Below are positions 1 through 6,873 of a stretch of 16,270 nt of DNA, in pieces; position 1 is the stretch's first letter; each line of letters begins with the position of its first letter. Source of the stretch: Phycisphaerae bacterium (GTDB lineage: Bacteria; Planctomycetota; Phycisphaerae; Tepidisphaerales; Tepidisphaeraceae); the NCBI GenBank assembly GCA_014380825.1, contig JACMJD010000748.1, forward strand, positions 1 through 16,270, read 5' to 3'. Position numbers and translations under genes: made by a program. Below the pieces are notes generated by a model. It saw nothing but the letters and a program-made list of their open reading frames with translations. It did no database searches and was not told where the DNA came from.

Positions 1-1744
1 AGCCGCTGGTCACCAGCACCGGCATGCGCACGACCATCGCATTGTTCGATCCACCGCCGCCCGCGATATCGCTCGAGCCCGCCGTGCGCGTTTCGAGGTT
101 GGCGATCGTCGAGTTGCCGCTGACCGTAAACGTTCCACCGACGACAATGCCGTTCGCGTATGAACTGAGTTCCGAATCGCCGTTGGTCGGATTCGGCCCC
201 AGGCCGGCGGTGAGCTGATTGCGAGAGATCGTTCCGTTGTTCAGCGTGACGTTGTCGCTGAGTCGCACGTCGAGCCCGCCGCTGCTGCTGCCTGTGGCGT
301 TCATGACGAGCGTGGCGGTGTTGATGTTGATGGTCGAACCCGTCACGCCGGTCGCGAACAATCCGCCGAGTGCGCCCATCGAATCCAATCGCGTCGTGCC
401 GGCCGTCAGGTTGATCGACCCGGCATTGCTGCTCACACCCGCGATGCCGAGAGTCGCCGCGCCGGTTTTGGTAACAACGCCCGATCCGCTCAGGCCGTTG
501 TTGATCGTGAGACTTGTGTCCGTCTGAAACGTCACCGGGCCGGTGAGGTTGACCAGGTTGTTCGCCGTCTGCGCGGTGGTCGTGCTGGTCCAGATGGCGT
601 TGCCGATGCTCACGGTTCCGCCGCCCAGTCCGTTGTTGGCCCGCGTTTCGACAACGCCGCCGTTGATCGACGACGGACTGTTCGCCGACGTAAACGTATT
701 GCCGTTCGCCAGGATCAGCCGGCCAATCCCGTTCTTCACGAGCCCACCGGTGCCGCCGATCGCGCCGCCGGTGAATGTGAGCGTCGCGCTATTGGTGACC
801 GTCGTCGAATTTGGCGTCACGCCACCCGCTTGAACCGTAACCACACTATTGGGGGCGGGATTATTGAATGCGACATTGTCGCCTTTCCCACCGGCCTGAG
901 CGAACGGCGATGCAACCGCTGACGGGTTCAGCCACGGTTTGTTCGTGCCGTTCGTGTCCCAATTTCCGCTTGATGAGTTCCACGTCAGATTCGCCGGCGA
1001 GAACGCGACATCGTTGTACGTGCCGTTGAGCGTGACGCTGTCGAATCGCCAGGTGCTGGTCGACGCGTACGCGCGATCGTCCACGTTGGCAGCCCGGTAA
1101 CCCGCATTAGGTCCGAACGTCTGATTGGGCGCCGTTACCTGCGTGAACCCATCCGGCGAGAACATGGCGACGAGCCGCAATCCGAAATTTGCATTATTGT
1201 CCGCGGCCGCGATGCCGGACAGATCGACCGTCTTCCCGTTGTTCCACTGGTCGCCGCCGCTGGACGAGAAGCTACCGCCGTCGAGCCAGCTCGTGCCGTT
1301 GAGCGTGTATTGCCACGCCATCCACCGCGAGCTGCTGTTGCTGGATCGCCAGTCGAACGTGAAGTTCGACACATCGAAATTGCTCGTGTTCAGATTGAAC
1401 TGCACGCCGCCTGATTTGTTGCCACTGCCTTGGGCCGGATAGCTCAGCGTGTTGAAGCCCTGGCCGGGTTGGGTCGGATCGCCCGAGCCGCTTCCGGTGG
1501 CGAAGTTCGACGTCACGCCGCCGATCACGCTGAGCGACGGCACGGCGCCGAGATTGGAATTGAAAGAAGTCGGTGCGGTCGACGCGGTGTTGAAATCCCA
1601 GTACGCGATTGTGTCCGCGTGCGCCTCAGGCGGAGAGTACAAACCCGCGAGGCTGCACATGGCGGCGGCGACGATAAGGGACTGAGCGCTGCGATCCGAT
1701 TTGAAGCGACGGGTCGCTGTCCGCGACGATCTGTTTGATTGCAT
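1..1744 (-). CDS. Secreted autotransporter-type beta-strand-repeat protein (C-terminal part outside window)
   Basis: The reading frame is open from an ATG at 1744 down to base 2, about 581 codons, and has no stop before the window edge. Residues 1-43 look like a signal peptide: an Arg/Lys-rich start, a hydrophobic core at about 22-35 (SLIVAAAMCSLAGL), and AHA before a likely cleavage at 43/44. Residues 44-290 form a Ser/Asn/Thr/Gly-rich, Trp-containing region resembling a lectin-like beta-sandwich. From about residue 310 the sequence becomes Gly/Asn/Thr repeats such as GGTGGLVKNGIGRLILANGN. This is typical of autotransporter-associated beta-strand (PATR-type) repeats, which build secreted beta-helices. 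Any C-terminal sorting or anchoring signal lies outside the window. The role is probably a large extracellular or surface protein; no enzymatic motif is visible. No clear Shine-Dalgarno precedes the start. Confidence 0.85.
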   Translation of the reverse strand, partial: MQSNRSSRTATRRFKSDRSAQSLIVAAAMCSLAGLYSPPEAHADTIAYWDFNTASTAPTSFNSNLGAVPSLSVIGGVTSNFATGSGSGDPTQPGQGFNTLSYPAQGSGNKSGGVQFNLNTSNFDVSNFTFDWRSSNSSSRWMAWQYTLNGTSWLDGGSFSSSGGDQWNNGKTVDLSGIAAADNNANFGLRLVAMFSPDGFTQVTAPNQTFGPNAGYRAANVDDRAYASTSTWRFDSVTLNGTYNDVAFSPANLTWNSSSGNWDTNGTNKPWLNPSAVASPFAQAGGKGDNVAFNNPAPNSVVTVQAGGVTPNSTTVTNSATLTFTGGAIGGTGGLVKNGIGRLILANGNTFTSANSPSSINGGVVETRANNGLGGGTVSIGNAIWTSTTTAQTANNLVNLTGPVTFQTDTSLTINNGLSGSGVVTKTGAATLGIAGVSSNAGSINLTAGTTRLDSMGALGGLFATGVTGSTININTATLVMNATGSSSGGLDVRLSDNVTLNNGTISRNQLTAGLGPNPTNGDSELSSYANGIVVGGTFTVSGNSTIANLETRTAGSSDIAGGGGSNNAMVVRMPVLVTSG

Positions 1745-1902
1745 GGGGCGGAACAATCGCCGACGACAAATTGGATTGCGCTAAGACAACGTAAAGACTC
1801 AAAGAAGGCGGTCATGAAACAGGCGGGCGAGGTGTACGAACGATACATCAGGATTCGCTGCATTTCCGTTGCATAACCGGCGGGGCGGGAGCATCTATAT
1901 GA

Positions 1903-2883
1903 ATGATGCCGCAGGGAATTGCTGACGATTTAGTCCTTTTACGCACGTACGCGGACACCGCCGACGCCGGGGCGTTCGCCGAGCTGGTGCGACGGCACGC
2001 CAATATGGTTTACGCGACCGCCCGGCGCGTGACCGGCGACACGATGGCGGCGGAGGATGTATCGCAGGATTGCTTTCTGAAGCTTGCTCAGAGTTCGGCC
2101 ACCGTTCGCGATTCGCTGGGCGCCTGGCTGCATCGCACGAGTCTGAATCGCTCGCTCGAACTGATGCGATCCGATCGATCGCGACACTTGCGTGAAGCGC
2201 AGGCGGTCATCCGACAACAGCATGAAGCAGAAGATGAGTCAGCCCAGCTCATCGCGCGCGTCGACGAAGCGCTGGAGAGGTTGCCGGATGAACTGCGCGT
2301 GCCGATTACCGAGCACTTCCTGTGCGGCCGAACACAAACCGAACTGGCGGCGGCGCTGGGTGTAAACCAGTCGACCGTCCAGCGCCGCATCGAGAAAGGC
2401 CTGCTCGAACTTCGCCGGCGGCTGCACGAAGAGGAGCGATCGCAGAGCCTGGCGAGCCTTCCGCTGCTGCTGGCCGGTTTCAGCAAGACCGCCGCGCCCG
2501 ACACGCTGCGGCAGGGGCTGATCAAGATCGGATTGTCCGGCGTGCGCACCGGTGCGCGCGCAACGAGGAAAATCGTGCCGGTGGTGCTCGCCGCCGTGTT
2601 CATGGCGACTGGCGTCACATTCATGTTTTTCGGGCATCATCTGTTGATCCCCGATGCGACCCCAAATGCCCCGCGATCCTTGATGACGAGTGATCAACTT
2701 CCCGCCGCCGTGCGAAAGACGGTCGACGAGACAGCCGCGGGCGCGAAATACGGCGAGATCGAAAGAAAACGTGACGGCGAGCGGATCGTCTACGACATCG
2801 ATGTCATCATCGACGGCGTGCAATTCGAGCTGCGCATCGCCGAGGATGGCCGGTTGATCTGGAAGAAACGGGATGTTCGATAG
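1903..2883 (+). CDS. ECF-type sigma-70 factor fused to a transmembrane helix and a PepSY-like C-terminal domain
   Basis: 326 residues. Residues about 21-90 match sigma-70 region 2 (FAELVRRHANMVYATARRVTGD, AEDVSQDCFLKL). Residues about 118-175 match region 4, with the helix-turn-helix TELAAALGVNQSTVQRRIEKG. An extension follows that ordinary ECF factors of about 180-200 residues lack: a linker, one hydrophobic helix at about 224-248 (IVPVVLAAVFMATGVTFMFF), and a terminal domain at 263-322 with the PepSY-like pattern LPAAVRKTV...GERIVYDIDVIIDG...EDGRLIW. The sigma domains should be cytoplasmic and the terminal domain extracytoplasmic, so the protein may sense and transcribe in one chain; that role is inferred. 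The start ATG at 1903 has GGGAG at 1887-1891; ATG 1906 is an alternative. The gene ends 18 nt before the LEPRRLLA gene, which suggests cotranscription. Confidence 0.85.
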   Translation: MMPQGIADDLVLLRTYADTADAGAFAELVRRHANMVYATARRVTGDTMAAEDVSQDCFLKLAQSSATVRDSLGAWLHRTSLNRSLELMRSDRSRHLREAQAVIRQQHEAEDESAQLIARVDEALERLPDELRVPITEHFLCGRTQTELAAALGVNQSTVQRRIEKGLLELRRRLHEEERSQSLASLPLLLAGFSKTAAPDTLRQGLIKIGLSGVRTGARATRKIVPVVLAAVFMATGVTFMFFGHHLLIPDATPNAPRSLMTSDQLPAAVRKTVDETAAGAKYGEIERKRDGERIVYDIDVIIDGVQFELRIAEDGRLIWKKRDVR

Positions 2884-2901
2884 TTCGAGACGGAGGTCAC
2901 T

Positions 2902-4179
2902 ATGCGATCGTTATCTATCCAATTTGCTGAATTGCTCGAGCCGCGGCGATTGCTCGCGCAGGCGCCGGGATGGAGCGACGTGATCGACAATCCGTTCATG
3001 CCGCTTATTCCGGGCACCACGTATCTGTTCAAGGGGACCAACGATGGCGAGCAACAGAAGGTGCGCACGGCCGTCACGACCGACACCAAGGTGATCAACG
3101 GCATAACGACGACCGTCGTGCTGGATCGCGTGTTCGTGAACAACGAGCTGAAGGAAAAGACCTACGACTTCTACGCCCAGGACTTGCTCGGCAACGTCTG
3201 GTACTTCGGCGAAGAGACGCGCGAATACGAGGACGGTGTCGTCGTCAGCACGGAGGGTTCGTTCGAAGCAGGGGTGAACGGCGCGCAGGCGGGGATCATC
3301 ATGTTGGCGCACCCGAGCGTCGGCGATCAATATCACGAAGAAAGCGCCCCGGGCGTGGCGGAAGATGAAGCGCTAGTCGTGGCGACGCAGCAGCGTGCCA
3401 AGACACCGTTCGCGACATTTAACAATTGCCTGGAGACTTCGAACTTCACCGTGCTTCAGCCGGGCGCGCTCGAACGAAAACTCTACCAGCCCGGATTCGG
3501 CGTCGTCTTCTCAGAATCTGTCTCGGGTGACGAGGACACCCTGAAGCTGTATTCGATCGAAAATTCACCGTCGAGCTTTGGCACGACGATCGATAATCCA
3601 TACTTCCCGCTGATCCCCGGCACGACTTATCGCTATCGCGGAGTCAAAGACGGCCAAACCTCGAAAGTGATCACGCAGGTCAGTAACGACACCCGGGTAA
3701 TCCAAGGCGTGACGACCACCGTCGTGCTGGATCGGCTGTTCCTCGACAATCAGCTCGCGGAGAAGACGTACGACTTCTACGCGCAGGATAAGGTCGGCAA
3801 CGTCTGGTACTTCGGCGAAAACACGAAGGAATACGAGGACGGTGAAGTCGTCAGCACGGAAGGTTCGTTCGAAGCGGGTGTGAACGGCGCGAGGGCTGGA
3901 ATCATCATGCTCGCACAACCGGTGGCGGGTGATTCGTATTTTGAAGAAAGCGCACCCGGCGTAGCCGAAGATGGGGCCACGGTGCTCGGCGCCGGCCGGC
4001 GCGCGAAGGTGCCGTTTGCCACGTTCGGCAACTGCCTGGAAACGCATAACTTCAATGCGCTGGAACCGGGCGCGCTGGAACGAAAACTCTACGCACCGGG
4101 TTTTGGCCTGGTATTTTCTGAGGATATCAGCGGCGGCGAAGATACAGTTAAACTCGTATCGATCGAGTTCGCGGTGTGA
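2902..4179 (+). CDS. LEPR-XLL-type exported protein with two tandem copies of an unnamed beta-rich domain
   Basis: 425 residues, with GGAGG at 2892-2896 setting the ATG at 2902. The N-terminus MRSLSIQFAELLEPRRLLA carries the LEPRRLL motif found at the start of many planctomycete surface proteins (the 'LEPR-XLL' domain). No classical hydrophobic signal peptide is present. The rest is two equal-length copies of one domain, residues 28-220 and 230-422, offset by exactly 202 residues. By eye about two thirds of positions are identical. Shared blocks are DNP..PLIPGTTY, EKTYDFYAQD, GNVWYFGE, YEDG.VVSTEGSFEAGVNGA, APGVAED, F.NCLET and GALERKLY.PGFG. Each copy keeps one Cys (176 and 378). I know this domain only from unannotated bacterial proteins and no catalytic motif is evident. 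A third copy lies in the lipoprotein at 5112-5795. Function unknown; extracellular or surface location is inferred. Confidence 0.85.
   Translation: MRSLSIQFAELLEPRRLLAQAPGWSDVIDNPFMPLIPGTTYLFKGTNDGEQQKVRTAVTTDTKVINGITTTVVLDRVFVNNELKEKTYDFYAQDLLGNVWYFGEETREYEDGVVVSTEGSFEAGVNGAQAGIIMLAHPSVGDQYHEESAPGVAEDEALVVATQQRAKTPFATFNNCLETSNFTVLQPGALERKLYQPGFGVVFSESVSGDEDTLKLYSIENSPSSFGTTIDNPYFPLIPGTTYRYRGVKDGQTSKVITQVSNDTRVIQGVTTTVVLDRLFLDNQLAEKTYDFYAQDKVGNVWYFGENTKEYEDGEVVSTEGSFEAGVNGARAGIIMLAQPVAGDSYFEESAPGVAEDGATVLGAGRRAKVPFATFGNCLETHNFNALEPGALERKLYAPGFGLVFSEDISGGEDTVKLVSIEFAV
2983..3561 (+). repeat. Intragenic tandem duplication, copy 1
   Basis: First 579-bp copy of the duplicated domain, codons 28-220. 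It pairs without gaps with 3589-4167 at an offset of 606 bp. The bases at 3190-3213 are identical to 3796-3819 over 24 nt, so the duplication is still visible in the DNA. Confidence 0.85.
3589..4167 (+). repeat. Intragenic tandem duplication, copy 2
   Basis: Second copy, codons 230-422, the same length as copy 1. The 27-bp linker between the copies encodes NSPSSFGTT. Confidence 0.85.
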
Positions 4180-4208
4180 GAAGCCAGACCGTATCTGAGA
4201 GGGAGCAT

Positions 4209-4291
4209 TGTCATCCTGAACGGAGTGAAGGATCTCGGGAGCCGAAAGGTTTTCGCTTCCCGACATCCTTCGGATTACCTCAGGATGACAA
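4209..4291. repeat. Imperfect palindromic element (TTGTCATCCTGA...TCAGGATGACAA), possible terminator
   Basis: The left arm begins TTGTCATCCTGA and continues through GAAGGATCTCGGG. The right arm is its imperfect inverse complement and ends TCAGGATGACAA. The loop is around 4241-4257. A T6 run follows at about 4299-4304, so the folded RNA could end transcription of the LEPRRLLA gene. From memory, GTCATCCTGA-type elements occur dispersed in environmental bacterial genomes; I have not checked this here. It lies in the 194-nt gap between the tandem-domain protein and the pseudopilin, and may therefore split the cluster into two transcripts. Confidence 0.7.
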
Positions 4292-4373
4292 CTCCACGTT
4301 TTTTCTCGCCGTGCCCTGCTTAGAGACGCTGTGACTTGGTTGTCGCGAAGCACTTTCACTGAGTCGTCGTCCG

Positions 4374-5078
4374 ATGCGACGTCGCGCATTTACGCTCGTT
4401 GAGCTGTTGGTGGTCATCGGGATCATCGCGATCCTGATTGGCCTTCTCTTGCCTGCGCTGTCGGGCGCGCGGGAGCAGGCGCGGCGCGTCAGTTGCGCGA
4501 GTAATCTGCGCCAGTTGATGACAGCCCTCGTGATGTACGCGAATGACAGCCGGGGCACGCTCGCCTTCCCCAATTCCGAAGCGATGGAAACCGCGCCAGG
4601 TGTCGCGGGCAATCTTTGGCGCGGGCCGGGCTGGCTTTACGACGCGCCGAATCGCACGAACGAAGATGATATTAGAGCGGGCGTGCTTTGGCCGTATCTT
4701 CGCAAGTCGGAAGTCTATCGATGTCCCGGTGATATCTCGCCGTGGAAGGCCGATTCGGCCCACGTGATGACCAGCTACATGATGAACGGCGCCGTCTGCG
4801 GCTACGATCGCGCGCGATCGCCTTACAAGCTTTCGAAGATGAAAGCGCACTGGGTTTGTCTGGTCGAAGCGGATGAGGCGGATGACTACACCGAACCCAC
4901 CTGGAACGACGGCTACGTCGATCCGGAAGACGGCAGCGCCGGCCGCCACAAGGGCGGCGGCAACATCGCCTGCTTCGACACGCACGTCGAATGGATTTCG
5001 CAGCTCGATTACGACAAAGAGACGGAACAAAAGCCAAGCCGGCTGTGGTGCAATCCAGCGACGGCGACCGGCGACTAA
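4374..5078 (+). CDS. Type II secretion-like pseudopilin of the H-X9-DG (DUF1559-like) family
   Basis: 234 residues. The N-terminus [23 protein letters not shown] is a type IV prepilin/pseudopilin leader. Cleavage would fall before Phe6, leaving the conserved Glu at mature position 5 (E10), followed by a hydrophobic helix to about residue 29. The residue before the cut is Ala rather than the usual Gly. Next comes the typical planctomycete region [13 protein letters not shown] and a Cys-containing body (C117). Near the C-terminus, [17 protein letters not shown] is the H-X9-DG motif (H192, D202), but Thr replaces the Gly. Such proteins are very numerous in planctomycetes and are thought to be processed by a prepilin peptidase and built into pseudopilus-like structures. 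What this copy does is unknown. The next gene starts 33 nt downstream, consistent with one transcript. Confidence 0.9.
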   Translation: MRRRAFTLVELLVVIGIIAILIGLLLPALSGAREQARRVSCASNLRQLMTALVMYANDSRGTLAFPNSEAMETAPGVAGNLWRGPGWLYDAPNRTNEDDIRAGVLWPYLRKSEVYRCPGDISPWKADSAHVMTSYMMNGAVCGYDRARSPYKLSKMKAHWVCLVEADEADDYTEPTWNDGYVDPEDGSAGRHKGGGNIACFDTHVEWISQLDYDKETEQKPSRLWCNPATATGD

Positions 5079-5111
5079 GCGAAGTCTCGATTTACATTCA
5101 AGGAGTCAACG

Positions 5112-5795
5112 ATGAACGCGAAGTTGTTCTTGGCGGTCGGGTTAACCATTGCCCTTGCGGGGTGCGCGGCGGAGCCGAACGACGGCGACAAAGACTCAGG
5201 TTTTCGGGAAACGTTTGCCGTGAAAAAGTCGGATCTCGCGCCGACAGGTAACAATCGTTGGCTCGCAATCCAGCCGGGGCGCGCTTTGAAATTGCGCGAC
5301 GGAGACGATTCTCTCACCGTAACCATCCTGCCCGAAACCACGACCGTCGACGGCGTCGAGGTGGGCGTGCTCGAAGAGCGCGAGATTAAGAACGGTCAGT
5401 TGCACGAGGTCGCTCGCAACTATTTCGCGACGGATAGGAATACAGGCGACGTGTACTACTTCGGCGAAGACGTGGACAACTATAAGGACGGCAAGATCGT
5501 CAATCACAATAGCGCATGGCGCGCGGGCCAGCGCGGCGCGCGGTTCGGCCTGATGATTCCCGGCAGGCCGAAGTTGGGCGATAAGTATTATCAGGAGATC
5601 GCGCCGAAGGTCGCGATGGACCGCGTTGAAATCGTCTCGACCGATGAGACACTGGAAACTCCCGCGGGCACCTTCAAGCATTGCGTGCATGTGAAGGAGA
5701 CCACGCCGCTGGAAGCGGATGTCAGCCACAAGTGGTACGCTCCGGGAGTTGGCGTGGTGAAGGACGACGAGTTTGAGCTAGCGGAGAAGCCATGA
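5112..5795 (+). CDS. Lipoprotein with a divergent third copy of the tandem domain
   Basis: 227 residues. AAGGAG at 5100-5105, six bases upstream, fixes the ATG at 5112. Residues 1-18 form a lipoprotein signal peptide with lipobox LAGC, so Cys18 should be lipidated. The body from about residue 55 aligns with the repeats of the protein at 2902-4179. Matching blocks are NYFATDRNTGDVYYFGED, YKDGKIV, WRAGQRGARFGLMI, LGDKYYQEIAP, TPAGTFKHCVHV and HKWYAPGVGVV. Cys191 aligns with Cys176 and Cys378 of that protein. By eye identity to those copies is much lower than between them, so this is an older paralogue. The gene overlaps the GH18-like gene by ATGA, indicating translational coupling. The molecular function is not recognisable; membrane anchoring is well supported. 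Confidence 0.88.
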   Translation: MNAKLFLAVGLTIALAGCAAEPNDGDKDSGFRETFAVKKSDLAPTGNNRWLAIQPGRALKLRDGDDSLTVTILPETTTVDGVEVGVLEEREIKNGQLHEVARNYFATDRNTGDVYYFGEDVDNYKDGKIVNHNSAWRAGQRGARFGLMIPGRPKLGDKYYQEIAPKVAMDRVEIVSTDETLETPAGTFKHCVHVKETTPLEADVSHKWYAPGVGVVKDDEFELAEKP

Positions 5796-6727
5796 GCGGA
5801 TGGAGCGTTTTGTTTTTGGCATGCCTGTGGCTCGCCCTCGGATGTGCAACCAACGGTCAGTCGTCATCGAGTAGCGATACGACAAAATTCCGACCGTACA
5901 AACGACCTGTCATGACATGGGTTCCGCCATACGCGGCGGACAAAGCCAAGGCCAACCTGACGAGCGACCTGGGCATGGCCGACGCGCTCACGCATGTCGG
6001 GCTGCAATTCTGGATCCCGACGAAAGCCGGCGGCATCGAGCGCGCGCCGTTTCCGGAAGCCACCGACGCCGCCATTATCGAACTGCGCGATTGGGGCCAC
6101 GCGAACGGCATTCGCGTGTTGCTCTGCATTTACAACGCCCCGGCCGGCAAGTGGGATTGGCCGCTGGCGCGATCCGGGTTTGCGGATCATCCCAAGGAGT
6201 TTGTGAAGGCGCTCCTTGATGAAGTGGAGCGATTGAATCTCGATGGTGTCGACATGGATCTGGAAGGCGATGGCGAATACCCGCCTTCGGAGAAAGAGCC
6301 GTTCATCGCGTTCATGAAAGATCTGTCGAAAGAACTGCGTGCCCGCGGCAAGCATCTCACCGTCGACACGTTCGCGTACGAGTGGCACGCGCCCAATCAG
6401 AAGTGGTGGCCTGAGTTGTTTCCACTGGTCGACGGGCTGACGACGATGGGCTACGAAGAGATCGGCATGACCGCCACGCCCGCGACCGATCCGTGGCGAG
6501 CGTACGCCGCCCAGCGCGACGTTGCCGGCGAACACAAGCACAAGCTGATGATCGGTCTCCCCGCCAACAAAGACGAATGGCGTGGGAACAAGCTGGCCGA
6601 GCAGTTGGAGTGGATTCGCAAGGACGGAACGACAGGCGTGTCGTTCTGGGACGCGCAGATCCCCGGCAAGGCGTGGCAGACGAAGCAGACTTGGGAGACG
6701 ATCAGGTCGATTCGCAACGCCGACTAA
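5792..6727 (+). CDS. GH18-like glycosidase lipoprotein
   Basis: 311 residues, starting inside the stop of the upstream gene (ATGA overlap at 5792-5795). Residues 1-18 are a signal peptide with lipobox LALGC (Cys18). The mature part reads as a TIM barrel of the glycoside hydrolase 18 type. DGVDMDLEGDGE at 151-162 contains the family signature DxxDxDxE (D151, D154, D156 and likely catalytic acid E158). TTMGYEE at 217-223 sits where GH18 enzymes carry MxYD/N, and GVSFWD at 282-287 matches the late barrel strand with its conserved Trp. Expected activity is hydrolysis of beta-1,4-linked N-acetylglucosamine polymers (chitin, peptidoglycan or N-glycan type) at the membrane surface; the substrate cannot be told. 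Its coupling to the domain lipoprotein suggests the two act together. It could also be an inactive, binding-only member. Confidence 0.82.
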   Translation: MSGWSVLFLACLWLALGCATNGQSSSSSDTTKFRPYKRPVMTWVPPYAADKAKANLTSDLGMADALTHVGLQFWIPTKAGGIERAPFPEATDAAIIELRDWGHANGIRVLLCIYNAPAGKWDWPLARSGFADHPKEFVKALLDEVERLNLDGVDMDLEGDGEYPPSEKEPFIAFMKDLSKELRARGKHLTVDTFAYEWHAPNQKWWPELFPLVDGLTTMGYEEIGMTATPATDPWRAYAAQRDVAGEHKHKLMIGLPANKDEWRGNKLAEQLEWIRKDGTTGVSFWDAQIPGKAWQTKQTWETIRSIRNAD

Positions 6728-6803
6728 TCAGTCATATGCCACAACGTCGCGAGCAATCGGACAGTTGCACACGCGCGTTTGGAATTCAATTGATCCTGCT
6801 TAC

Positions 6804-6819
6804 TGGCACTCGCTTTGCA
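6804..6819 (+). promoter_or_regulatory. Sigma-54 (RpoN) promoter
   Basis: TGGCAC, a 5-nt spacer (TCGCT), then TTGCA. This matches the -24/-12 consensus TGGCACG-N4-TTGCA, with GG at 6805-6806 and GC at 6817-6818 separated by exactly 10 nt. The predicted start of transcription is near 6830, about 44 nt before the ATG at 6874. Such promoters need an enhancer-binding activator; no binding site could be assigned upstream. Confidence 0.85.
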
Positions 6820-6832
6820 AACACTCCTTTGT

Positions 6833-6853
6833 CCGCCGAGATTGTCTCGGTGG
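6833..6853 (+). promoter_or_regulatory. 5'-leader stem-loop of the glycine-zipper mRNA
   Basis: CCGCCGAG (6833-6840), loop ATTGT, CTCGGTGG (6846-6853): eight pairs including one G-U. It falls at the extreme 5' end of the transcript predicted from the sigma-54 promoter and 8 nt before the Shine-Dalgarno sequence. It may stabilise the mRNA or tune translation; this is inference. Confidence 0.55.
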
Positions 6854-6873
6854 CACGTACCAAGGAGTACATC

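Noticed and set aside
24..833. Three plus-strand reading frames (24-218, 219-527, 543-833)
   Set aside because: They lie opposite the open frame of the beta-repeat protein and have Pro/Val/Leu-rich composition typical of antisense reading; no family pattern.
3565..4389. 274-codon minus-strand frame
   Set aside because: Opposite the second tandem domain; its length reflects codon bias, and it also runs through the palindromic element.
6493..6873. Upstream extension of the glycine-zipper gene
   Set aside because: Would read through the GH18-like gene out of frame, and across the promoter; AAGGAG and the sigma-54 site place the start at 6874.
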